From the NCBI GenBank assembly GCA_964632135.1, contig CAZWEI010000023.1:1-18071 (forward strand): a stretch of DNA of 18,071 nt. Reading direction: 5' to 3'. This document shows positions 9,001-12,931 of this stretch, piece by piece. A program made the position numbers and the translations under genes. The notes beneath the pieces were generated by a model that had not been told where the DNA came from, did no database searches, and saw only the letters and a list, made by a program, of their open reading frames with translations. The stretch's first letter is position 1. Each line of letters starts with the position of its first letter. The stretch comes from JBFMAP01 sp964632135. GTDB taxonomy: Archaea > Micrarchaeota > Micrarchaeia > Burarchaeales > JBFMAP01.

Positions 9001-11254
9001 CGTCGACCGGCTGGCCGACTTTCGGAACGCAGGATAGGGTTTGGTCGCAGGCAAGATGCTTGCAGTCGGTTGTCCATCCATTCGGACACGGGTCTCTTGG
9101 ATCTCCTGGAAGCGCCTGAACGCACGCGCCTATGTTGTAGTCGCACACAGGCTCGCATATGTTCGTGTAAGAGCATCTGTCGTTATCCTCATCGCAGGAA
9201 TCCTGCGTGCATTCATTTTGGTCCTCGCAGACAGGCGGCGTTCCAGGCTGGCATGTGTAATCCCGCAGGTCACAGTATTCCTCCCCGTCGCAATAAAGAT
9301 GGTTGTCGCAATCCTCGTCAGTCCTGCAGCCGGCCACTGTGTTGTTGAATTCGCAGTAGATTGCGCTGTTTCTCGTGACGGTTATTCCGGTCACGGTTCC
9401 AGAGCCCGGAGTCCCGGCTGGATTTTGGTCCTCGTCAACGCAGTAAGCGCTCACGAAACCGTAGCCTGCCTTCGCCGTCTCGGTGACGTCAACCGACGCG
9501 CTCGTGTCGCTTATGTTTATCGAGAATACAATGTAACCATCATAAGACGTTGGCCCTGAGGTTGGGTTTGAAGTTCCGCCGGTAACAGAGGTGCTGAAAG
9601 TCCAGTTGCCAGCTGCGGATGCGTCAACGTATTTCTTCACTGTTACGGTGCCGCCACAGAGGTCGTCGGCGAGTGCGGCGAGTGTGTTCGCGAGCGTGCT
9701 GAAGTTCGCGGCATAATAAGCGTCATCGCTTGATATCGCCTTCAGGTTCGCAGCGTCAAGTTCATCGCCTATTCCAAGGGTGATTATCCTTATTCCGTCG
9801 AGTTTTATCTGGTTCGCCTCCTGGACTGCATAGGCGACTGCAACCGACTCGGTCGCAGAAACAGGCGGGTCGCCGTATCTGTTCGGGTTCCCGTCAGAAG
9901 CGAAAACGTAAAGGTCAGGCTTTGCGCTGTTGTCGAAGAGCGCGTGGGAGTCCACGAGCGCGTCCTGCCAGTTCGTGTAGCCTCCGCTTGAAGCGGCGTT
10001 TATCGCGCCCTTTATTGTTGCAACGTTTGAACTGTAACCCAGAACAGCGACTGTTTCCGTATCGAACTCAACGACCGCGATTTGCGTCGGGGTGTTCGGA
10101 AGGAACGCGTCCACGAAATCATTGAACGCGGTTTTCATCTGCGCGAGTTCCGATGAACTGATGCTTCCAGAACTGTCGATTATGAGCACCATGTCGATTC
10201 CGCACGAACTCGGAAGTTGCGGGTTCGGCACCTTGCACACGCTCGGCTGTCCTGTGCAGTTCCATCCATTCTCTACTGCGCACACTGAACTGCATCCGTC
10301 GCCGTTTGCAGTGTTGCCGTCATCGCAGGTTTCAGGCGATGTGATGATGCCGTTGCCGCAGACTATGCTGCAAACGCTTGGCTCCCCGGAGCATCCCCAG
10401 CCTGATTCGACTTGGCACGCTGAACTGCATCCGTCCCCGCTGGCGGTGTTGCCGTCATCGCATCCCTCGCCGCCCGCGACATCTCCATCTCCGCAGACCG
10501 GAGACTGGACAACTATGCCGCCCGTTAGAATATATACGCTACTTGCACCGACGCTACATGAATTATCCTCGTATGCTTTGAATCTAACATCATAACTCCC
10601 GGGAGTTGACGGGGCGGTTATACTAAATGATTCAGTATAAGTTCCATCGCCCGTATTATCGTCGGTGTTTACACATGGACCACTTCCGCTCCAAGATGTT
10701 CCTCCAATCTGGTATCTCGTAGATCTCCAATCGTCGTCAGAACTACCTCCGCTTGTGGTAACAGTTACCGAGGCCGTAATCGAAGTGCTTGGAGGAACGG
10801 TTACGCTGCTTCCGCCATCAAGCGTGGCACCATCAATAACTCTCGAATCCGTGAAATAAGCCACCGCGGTTTCCACGCCGTCAGAAGCCGTGACTACGTA
10901 GTCACCAAAAATTCCATCCAAGTCATAAACGTAATCAAAGAAAGAGCCTTCCTCATCAGTGGTCGGGAGCGCGCTGCATCTCTCGCCGGGACACGCGTCT
11001 ATCGCGCCGTCTGGCCGCGTTATTTCGACGCTCGTGAGCGCGGTGCTTGGCGTGAAGCCTGTTCCTGAGATGAGGACGTTTTCGCCGGGGTTGTAATCGG
11101 CCTTGTCGGTCCAGATCGCAGCAGCCCAGATAAGGCTCACGCTAAGAAGCAGTAAAACAACTATCGCGAGGGGCATAGAGAAAGCGCGCCTGCTGCGCGC
11201 GTCGAGGTCAGAAATCCAGTTCCATACTCCTTTTTTCTCGTTTTTACAGTTCAT
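1..11254 (-). CDS. Giant modular surface protein (VWA, Cys-rich and Ig/OmpL47-like repeats), partial at C-terminus
   Basis: The frame is open without a stop from ATG at 11254 to the left edge: 3751 codons, C-terminus missing. AGGAGGGG lies 5 nt before the start. Residues 28-46 are a strongly hydrophobic export segment after a charged 27-residue head. An Ig-like region follows. Two CGDG/CDDGN-type repeats (DUF4215/Myxococcus Cys-rich family) lie at about 254-341. A von Willebrand A domain spans about 350-535 with a complete MIDAS: DSSGS at 360-364, T in GGYTN near 424, D in ASDGN near 454. About 640-1117 is a Cys-rich stretch of short CxxDxDC/CDDGxxC units. About 1360-3036 is a run of Ig/OmpL47-like modules with conserved Cys and motifs such as EDSVHxLEYYC and DALGN. 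More Ig-like domains run to the edge. Many NxT/S sequons and paired Cys indicate an extracellular, disulfide-rich protein. An adhesion or cell-contact role is inferred. No enzyme domain is visible, and the membrane or wall anchor lies outside the window. Confidence 0.93.
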   Translation of the reverse strand, partial: MNCKNEKKGVWNWISDLDARSRRAFSMPLAIVVLLLLSVSLIWAAAIWTDKADYNPGENVLISGTGFTPSTALTSVEITRPDGAIDACPGERCSALPTTDEEGSFFDYVYDLDGIFGDYVVTASDGVETAVAYFTDSRVIDGATLDGGSSVTVPPSTSITASVTVTTSGGSSDDDWRSTRYQIGGTSWSGSGPCVNTDDNTGDGTYTESFSITAPSTPGSYDVRFKAYEDNSCSVGASSVYILTGGIVVQSPVCGDGDVAGGEGCDDGNTASGDGCSSACQVESGWGCSGEPSVCSIVCGNGIITSPETCDDGNTANGDGCSSVCAVENGWNCTGQPSVCKVPNPQLPSSCGIDMVLIIDSSGSISSSELAQMKTAFNDFVDAFLPNTPTQIAVVEFDTETVAVLGYSSNVATIKGAINAASSGGYTNWQDALVDSHALFDNSAKPDLYVFASDGNPNRYGDPPVSATESVAVAYAVQEANQIKLDGIRIITLGIGDELDAANLKAISSDDAYYAANFSTLANTLAALADDLCGGTVTVKKYVDASAAGNWTFSTSVTGGTSNPTSGPTSYDGYIVFSINISDTSASVDVTETAKAGYGFVSAYCVDEDQNPAGTPGSGTVTGITVTRNSAIYCEFNNTVAGCRTDEDCDNHLYCDGEEYCDLRDYTCQPGTPPVCEDQNECTQDSCDEDNDRCSYTNICEPVCDYNIGACVQALPGDPRDPCPNGWTTDCKHLACDQTLSCVPKVGQPVDACLTNDDCYDTICNYDTMMCEMVPNGTQGDSCAQDSDCYYYACDYVSIACAQTPGQQPDECATFIPDCGECDEDSDCDDGFACNGREYCDQSFMCQSGASVDCSYLDNQCNIGVCTEPTGSCVQQPSNEGGQCDDGQYCTVSDVCASGICGGSERDCSGMSDQCNIGVCNEELDACVAQPVADGTPCEDGQFCTVNDTCYKGSCQLSNPRDCSGNNLSEIATCDYVPDDFSATFDYACAFDSICDEENNVCTNGTQTLTHTCADADENDNGPEIPSENGLRACTAACDGYGTECTPYIGGDVCYYDGQCNADPASCACMYSEDYCPVPGTVNNSICYYGRRECLNGDGQGGCTLTEENMTCRNVCNETIGPVDTIGPVISNMNVSPNPAGPLCPANFMNATATENCTNIAQAEYYIHTVGYANICTPQGSYPRGNMSAVDGNFDEQVEDIGAAFDSTGLYDGGNYMYCIRAKNSDGYWGACECERLEIDTKHPETINSSITNVHWIDSYGQWVCADNFTYYAYFCDQQGQSCIADAEYFVKPPMSFTQPAGTGIGMYPADGAFGEYETTCDLAYDNVTNGNYSEGTHEVKADALDCACNWGKLIYQTPLKFVVDRTPPAVVKSVGTPNVTCGYYGDTQEASACYYIRTNTPITLTAYDIDNAWDHVYSDMVTIHYRYRFKVNYSDSWGGWSDWVHVSANTTTFYFAEDSIHEVEYYASDRCGNNGPHYYEIDIVETQPPTVEKTLLGPQLPCENEDPTQCHSWITQQTQIQLTCVDPEPHPVDQGIIYYRYDVDGAGFSQWMQYYEPFTFQEDSVHTLEYYCIDALGNNGSVYMEIDKVDTTPPTTNKTYGTPFYTDGRSDWITSQTPVTLTATDGGAICAVDNTTTYWRNTLLEGDTSCYDDAVCQLQVGTGEFNQYTGPFTKREESCHLIEYYSVDALGNTERVKKQCVFVDNTPPAITKITGEPKVPCAVGEGCDYYITQQTPIDIYCTDNQPHPVDNANLFYRYNVDGGNWTEWIDGIAVESHKQIYFTEDSVHRLQYYCEDALGNSNGTNASPHEQVYKVDTVYPNTTKTYGTPFYTDEVSEWITSQTPVYLSAVDGGAICAVDNTTTYWRNTLLRDDIPCYDDAVCQLQVGTGEFNQYTGPFTKREESCHLIEFYSTDALGNTERVKRQCVFVDNTPPVVTKVVGQPQHACDRETENCDLYITQQTQINLSCVDPEPHPVNNVTLYWQYRVDGGNWTEFASYTGFASFTFPEDSVHELEYFCVDVLGNTAQNQTEIDIVETVQPNTTKTYGTPFYTDGVRDWITSQTPITLTAIDPDPHPVDHVTTYWRNTLVSDDYCWADHPFDDCQYAVGSGNFTEYTGPFTKGEESCHLIEYYSADILGNTETVKKQCVFVDNTPPVVTKVVGEPKHACEGQEECHYYITQNTQINLTCTDVGNHPVDAVTLYASYYNGTDWVQLLTSGGFVSFAYPEDSVHTLEYYCEDALHNAVPNVTEIDIVETVPPVTNKTYGTPFYTDGVSDWITSQTPVTLTAIDPDPHPVDHITTYWRNTLLGSDTPCYDDAVCQLQVGTGPFNEYITPFTKPEESCHLIEFYSTDALGNTENVKKQCVFVDNTPPVVTKVVGQPQHACEVGENCDLYITQQTQINLSCVDPAQHPVNDVTLYWQYRVDGGRWIEFSSETGFASFTFPEDSVHELEYYCVDALGNTAENQTEIDIVETVPPNTTKTYGTPFYTDGVSDWITSQTPVTLTAIDPDPHPVDHITTYWRNTLLGSDTPCYDDAVCQLQVGTGPFNEYITPFTKPEESCHLIEFYSTDALGNTENVKKQCVFVDNKPPALTKITGEPKVPCAVGEGCDYYITQQTPIDLYCTDNQPHPVDHVNLFYRYNVDGGNWTEWIDKIDYESHKTIYFTEDSVHRLQYYCVDALGNSNGTEQNPLEQVYKVDTVYPNTTKTYGTPFYTDEVSEWITSQTPVYLSAVDGGAICAVDNVTTYWRNTLLTGEDELACYHPELYCNSEFVRGDGIFTMYTGPFYKPEDSCHLIEYYSVDALGNTEPIKMQCAFVDNQPPNVDKTVGELKHACNETEGCEYFITQNTTISLYCTDPDPHPVDNVHLWYRYQVDNGTWTQWIDPVRIPDVQKDFTYTEDSIHTLEYYCVDALGNSNGTEANPHVEVDKVDTTPPETTKQLYGCFTPCYEWENCNYWVNYNFSAGFEVQDGGPICAVDHTTTKYRHKYDGFPWSPLGVYNPAHNVSFDSQEGYHYLEYYSTDILGNTETVKSETDVLDLAPPRAWVLNPVSGRYYADGQSFEVYAPAADFVLYDGHPASGIAGECKFYALDVGFESINQSEIHNLWNYINQLAGNYTLVYIGSVPYVDGVCRGTLTMPSPSNLTDKAFLVIQIFDRSCNEYFDMARDANDDFILMEIDNEVPGTPELSTNSDACDNDGTVTWSWTNIGGDTAYYELVITGAENITAHVDADYFTKANLPDGEYNAKVRAVDQVGNMGAWSNGVDITVDTIPPQVQFAYPTDAMTVNGMVTITVESNSGSVEVSADAVNWNEMLCDSMCTYSWNTTNEVDGPHTLMARAYDDCGNEGSARILVVVDNSAPIVTIISPEDGKETGANTMLVAVTNENANCEYSLDVPPYATMSYTGAMYHKQAFNGLSNGTHAVYVSCVDGIGNQGTSSATWTVDADLPDSPEITAPPEWYLNDRTVTFTWKTVSDAVKYHLYAMALNGTTMFDQYSTDTSVSYTFPQDPEDPNLYADAIYYWWVSAVDDQGNEGVPSWSAFGIDTLKPSAYVSNPGSYISGNNVRIDYSGSDIGISYLQRIELYIDGNLLDTYYVYDISGATSYYWNTTMYVDGAHTLQAKAYDNAGNEGDSAVVYVDVDNTAPTSTIIAPEDGAYVAGDATIRAYAVDSGSSGVAYVDLYLDNETNTMMACQDTHAGDGWSCTFNTNNYADGQYQIYVYACDNQGNCQYSPAIDMNIDNTQPSKPAIYADD
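3061..3179 (-). repeat. 119-bp near-identical repeat, distal copy
   Basis: Matches 5707-5825 with only two differences (3119 c/t and 3170 a/g) at an offset of 2646 nt, eight modules away. It codes for the end of a B module and the start of the next A module (VYKVDT linker, TKTYGTPFYTDEVSEW). Confidence 0.88.
3519..3781 (-). repeat. 263-bp exact direct repeat, copy 2 (A module)
   Basis: By eye this segment is base-for-base identical to 4173-4435, at an offset of 654 nt, exactly one A-B pair. The mismatches at the borders are 3518 (c versus a) and 3782 (a versus g). It codes for most of an A module, from near the SDWITSQTP strand to the GNTEN turn. Confidence 0.93.
4173..4435 (-). repeat. 263-bp exact direct repeat, copy 1 (A module)
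   Basis: Identical partner of 3519-3781. Identity includes silent positions, so the two copies were duplicated or homogenised recently compared with the other modules. Such a repeat is also a place where short-read assembly can collapse. Confidence 0.93.
5534..5617 (-). repeat. 84-bp exact repeat, copy 2
   Basis: Identical to 6212-6295 at an offset of 678 nt. It codes for the middle of two consecutive A modules (QLQVGTGEFNQYTGPFTKRE). The offset exceeds the usual 654-nt pair because the intervening B module is longer. Confidence 0.88.
5707..5825 (-). repeat. 119-bp near-identical repeat, proximal copy
   Basis: Partner of 3061-3179. Together they show that a B-A junction was copied across eight modules, a higher-order event on top of the A-B pair duplication. 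Confidence 0.88.
6212..6295 (-). repeat. 84-bp exact repeat, copy 1
   Basis: Identical partner of 5534-5617, in the first A module of the repeat core. Confidence 0.88.
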
Positions 11255-11427
11255 GCTAACCCCTCCTGTAAGGATTCAAAAACGCACGTACGGAGAAAGA
11301 GTTAGGGATGATGCTCGCGCACACCTTCAAAAGCAGATATTTGGTAGTCTTGGTATGCAATACGGCCAACCCCTTCACCGACGTAAATTGCCTTAATTCA
11401 CCCGTTATACGCGTATAATGTATCGAA
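11255..11427 (-). promoter_or_regulatory. Long 5' leader of the giant gene
   Basis: If transcription starts about 25 bp downstream of the TATA box at 11449-11457, the mRNA leader is about 170 nt, long for an archaeal gene. It ends in a strong AGGAGGGG Shine-Dalgarno (about 11260-11267). I see no tRNA or recognisable riboswitch. It contains a 40-codon open frame (GTG at 11378, TAG at 11256-11258) whose stop lies one base before the giant ATG. The start site is inferred from the TATA position. Confidence 0.45.
11405..11418. promoter_or_regulatory. Perfect 14-bp palindrome downstream of the TATA box
   Basis: TTATACGCGTATAA is its own reverse complement. It lies about 30 bp downstream of the giant gene's TATA box, just past the predicted transcription start, a position suited to a repressor operator. 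The neighbouring AbrB-like protein is one possible ligand (inference only). Confidence 0.4.
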
Positions 11428-11448
11428 CAGATATTATGGCGCGAATGC

Positions 11449-11457
11449 TTTATATAA
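11449..11457 (-). promoter_or_regulatory. TATA box of the giant surface-protein gene
   Basis: Minus-strand TTATATAAA is a near-ideal archaeal TATA box. It sits between the terminator of the upstream regulator gene and the leader of the giant gene, giving the giant gene its own promoter. Confidence 0.6.
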
Positions 11458-11477
11458 CTTTCTGAAAGCGCGCGCGC

Positions 11478-11501
11478 AGAAAACAGGCGGGTTTCCCGCC
11501 T
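11478..11501 (-). terminator. Hairpin plus T-rich terminator after the AbrB-like gene
   Basis: On the minus strand a 7-bp perfect stem AGGCGGG-AAA-CCCGCCT (11485-11501) is followed by GTTTTCT. It starts 18 nt past the stop codon of the AbrB-like gene. Hairpin-plus-T signals are less usual in archaea, where T-tracts alone suffice, but position and shape fit. Confidence 0.5.
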
Positions 11502-11518
11502 CGGATTAGGCGAATTTG

Positions 11519-11740
11519 CTATTCCTCAGCGGTCGTGGTTTCGCCTGTTACGGCTTCCCAGTCAATTTTCTTGATGACAAGGTGCTTTTTCTTGTGGTCG
11601 ACCTGGACCAAAATCGCATCCTTTTCCTTGAAAGGGAATTTCGGATGGTTTATCAGTTCAAGTGGAAAATAGATGTGCAGGCCGCTGCCCTGCCTCCTGA
11701 TTTTCGTGAAATAGTGCTCATCACACTCTGGCTCAGCCAC
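11519..11740 (-). CDS. Small AbrB/SpoVT-like DNA-binding protein
   Basis: 73 residues from a GTG start, with GGTGG at the right distance upstream. Residues about 13-60 fit the swapped-hairpin AbrB/SpoVT pattern: KIRRQGSGLHIYFPLELI, then FKEKDAILVQVD, then KKKHLVIKKID. Family members are dimeric transcription regulators or antitoxins. The C-terminal tail is short and acidic (TTAEE). The gene has its own TATA box and a terminator and lies directly upstream of the giant surface gene on the same strand, so regulating that gene or itself is plausible but not shown. It is not next to an obvious toxin of the usual AbrB partners. The family call is from pattern recognition. Confidence 0.72.
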   Translation of the reverse strand: MAEPECDEHYFTKIRRQGSGLHIYFPLELINHPKFPFKEKDAILVQVDHKKKHLVIKKIDWEAVTGETTTAEE

Positions 11741-11772
11741 CCGACCACCCTTGTTTAAGTGTTATTTGAATC

Positions 11773-11782
11773 CATTTAAAAG
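11773..11782 (-). promoter_or_regulatory. TATA box of the AbrB-like gene
   Basis: Minus-strand CTTTTAAATG lies about 33-42 bp before the GTG at 11740, predicting a start of transcription near 11752 and a leader of about 12 nt. Confidence 0.45.
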
Positions 11783-11817
11783 GGTTGCGGTTTGAATTTT
11801 ATCTAATTTTAAGCTTC

Positions 11818-12235
11818 TTATTTTCTTGATAAGGCTTTGTGAAACAAATCCTCGGCGTATTCTAATGCGTTTATCAGCTCCTCCTTATCAAACGAACCAT
11901 AGCTATAACCTGCTCCGTGAAGTTTTGTCGCGTAGCCCAAATAGTTGTCGTAGTCGCCATTAGAGATTATGCCTTTCCTGAGCAGGTTATCTCTTATCAA
12001 AAACTGCAACGCCAGCCGTCCAGTAAACTCTTTTTCTCTTCCCGGATAGGATATTTCTGATTCCTTGTTCGTAAAGCATTGCCTCAAGAGAATTTTCGAT
12101 CGCCCTAAAAGTTTCTTCAGCAGCAACAAATAGTCTCCCCTCATCTAAGTTTTTCTTTGCAGAGGTTAGGTATTCCTCCGCCTTCTCAAGCGCCCATCTA
12201 ACCAAATCTTCTCGGCTTTCTGCCGTATAACTCAA
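11818..12235 (-). pseudogene. HEPN-domain protein, frameshifted (putative toxin partner of the MNT protein)
   Basis: Two overlapping frames together give one HEPN-like all-helical protein of about 138 residues. The first part (from TTG at 12235) reads EDLVRWALEKAEEYLTSAKK and AAEETFRAIENSLEAMLYEQ, a typical HEPN helix pair. It then goes off frame and stops. The second part resumes in another frame with EFTGRLALQFLIRDNLLRKG, GDYDNYLGYATKLH and a final helix to the stop at 11818. The total of 418 nt is one base too many for a single frame. The break lies between about 12031 and 12060, possibly at the A5 run 12031-12035. HEPN proteins paired with MNT are RNase-type toxins (type VII toxin-antitoxin). 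The catalytic RxxxxH motif is not clear here. The TTG overlaps the end of the MNT gene by 38 nt and its Shine-Dalgarno is poorly placed, so the start is uncertain. The indel could be real or a sequencing error. Confidence 0.65.
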
Positions 12236-12824
12236 CTCCTTCGGATTGCACCCTAAGTATGAATTCGTCCTTATTCTTCAACGCTTCGATGTACTCGTTT
12301 TTTGACATCACTATAGGATAACAAACTATTCCATAAACGAGACTTATTTCTTTATTTATATACGATATCAGCGAGTTGAAGAGTTTCTCTTTTCCCTTTT
12401 TATTTTTGAGAATGAAAACCAGATCGATGTCGCTGGGCGATTCCACAATGTCACTTTTAACTTTTCCTCTAGCGACACTGCCAATTAAAAGAACTGCCTC
12501 AACGTCGTTGGATGAAGAGGCAGCAAACTTGCTTAGTCTGCTTGCAGCGTCCCCGTAAACCGCGTTTAAATCTCTAAACAACCGTTTTAAAGAAGGTATC
12601 AGAAAGTGCCTTTTGTTTAATGAATAAATTTTTGTCTTTCCGACCCTCTCGAGACGGACTAAACCACCGCCAACAAGATCGGACATCTGCCGGTTTATCT
12701 CAGACGTCGCGGCCCCAGCTGCTTTTGCTAAGTCTTTTTCCATATATGATTTCTCAGGAGCACCTACCATTATGCTCAGAACACGTATTTTAGTGCTTGT
12801 TCCAAGTATTTTTTCTAGATACAT
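12198..12824 (-). CDS. MNT-type nucleotidyltransferase with N-terminal winged helix
   Basis: 208 residues from ATG 12824, preceded by AAGGTG at 6-nt spacing. A longer frame begins at 12932 but would translate through the promoter, so I reject it. Residues about 1-75 form a winged-helix DNA-binding domain (KDLAKAAGAATSEINRQMSD recognition region, wing VGKTKIYSLN). Residues about 108-140 carry the polymerase-beta-type nucleotidyltransferase core: GS at 115-116, then ARG and SDIDL with metal-binding D132 and D134. The spacing between GS and DxD is a few residues longer than in typical MNT. Family knowledge: MNT proteins neutralise HEPN toxins by adenylylating (AMPylating) them. The overlapping HEPN gene supports this. 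The fused winged helix and the inverted repeats at its promoter suggest autoregulation (inference). Confidence 0.82.
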   Translation of the reverse strand: MYLEKILGTSTKIRVLSIMVGAPEKSYMEKDLAKAAGAATSEINRQMSDLVGGGLVRLERVGKTKIYSLNKRHFLIPSLKRLFRDLNAVYGDAASRLSKFAASSSNDVEAVLLIGSVARGKVKSDIVESPSDIDLVFILKNKKGKEKLFNSLISYINKEISLVYGIVCYPIVMSKNEYIEALKNKDEFILRVQSEGVELYGRKPRRFG

Positions 12825-12839
12825 GCGCGCACCTTTCGG

Positions 12840-12863
12840 TTTTCCGAATTGTATTTCGGAAAA
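12840..12863. promoter_or_regulatory. Inverted-repeat operator candidate upstream of the MNT/HEPN genes
   Basis: TTTTCCGAA-N6-TTCGGAAAA is a perfect 9-bp-arm inverted repeat. A third half-site, TTCGG at 12835-12839, faces CCGAA at 12844-12848 across TTTT. The element lies between the TATA box and the start codon, covering the predicted transcription start, where a bound winged-helix repressor would block initiation. Confidence 0.55.
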
Positions 12864-12866
12864 AAG

Positions 12867-12875
12867 AAATATAAA
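12867..12875 (-). promoter_or_regulatory. TATA box of the MNT/HEPN genes
   Basis: Minus-strand TTTATATTT lies about 45 bp upstream of ATG 12824 in an A/T-rich stretch. A further imperfect repeat, TTTCC-N5-GGAAA (12877-12891), sits just upstream, where the BRE/TFB site would be. Confidence 0.5.
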
Positions 12876-12891
12876 TTTTCCGCTCGGGAAA

Positions 12892-12910
12892 TGTTTGCAT
12901 ATTGCAAACA
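12892..12910. promoter_or_regulatory. 19-bp perfect inverted repeat between the operon end and the MNT promoter
   Basis: TGTTTGCA-TAT-TGCAAACA has 8-bp perfect arms. It lies 22 nt past the stop of the upstream membrane-protein gene and upstream of the MNT TATA box. It could be an upstream regulator site or part of termination. No T-tract follows it directly, which favours a protein-binding site. Confidence 0.4.
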
Positions 12911-12931
12911 ATCGTATGCGAAAAACAAACA

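Noticed and set aside
83..10859. Many plus-strand ORFs of 60-326 codons across the left 11 kb
   Set aside because: All lie antisense to the uninterrupted minus-strand giant frame, recur with the repeat period, and give Cys/Val/Arg-rich sequences without domains, as expected of shadow frames.
11290..11400. Possible tRNA or C/D-box RNA in the leader of the giant gene
   Set aside because: A GTTCGAT and a GATGATG string are present but no cloverleaf stems or paired C and D boxes can be drawn.
12031..12060. Programmed ribosomal frameshift in the HEPN gene
   Set aside because: There is only a short A5 run and no clear slippery heptamer or stimulator structure. An indel or sequencing error is simpler.
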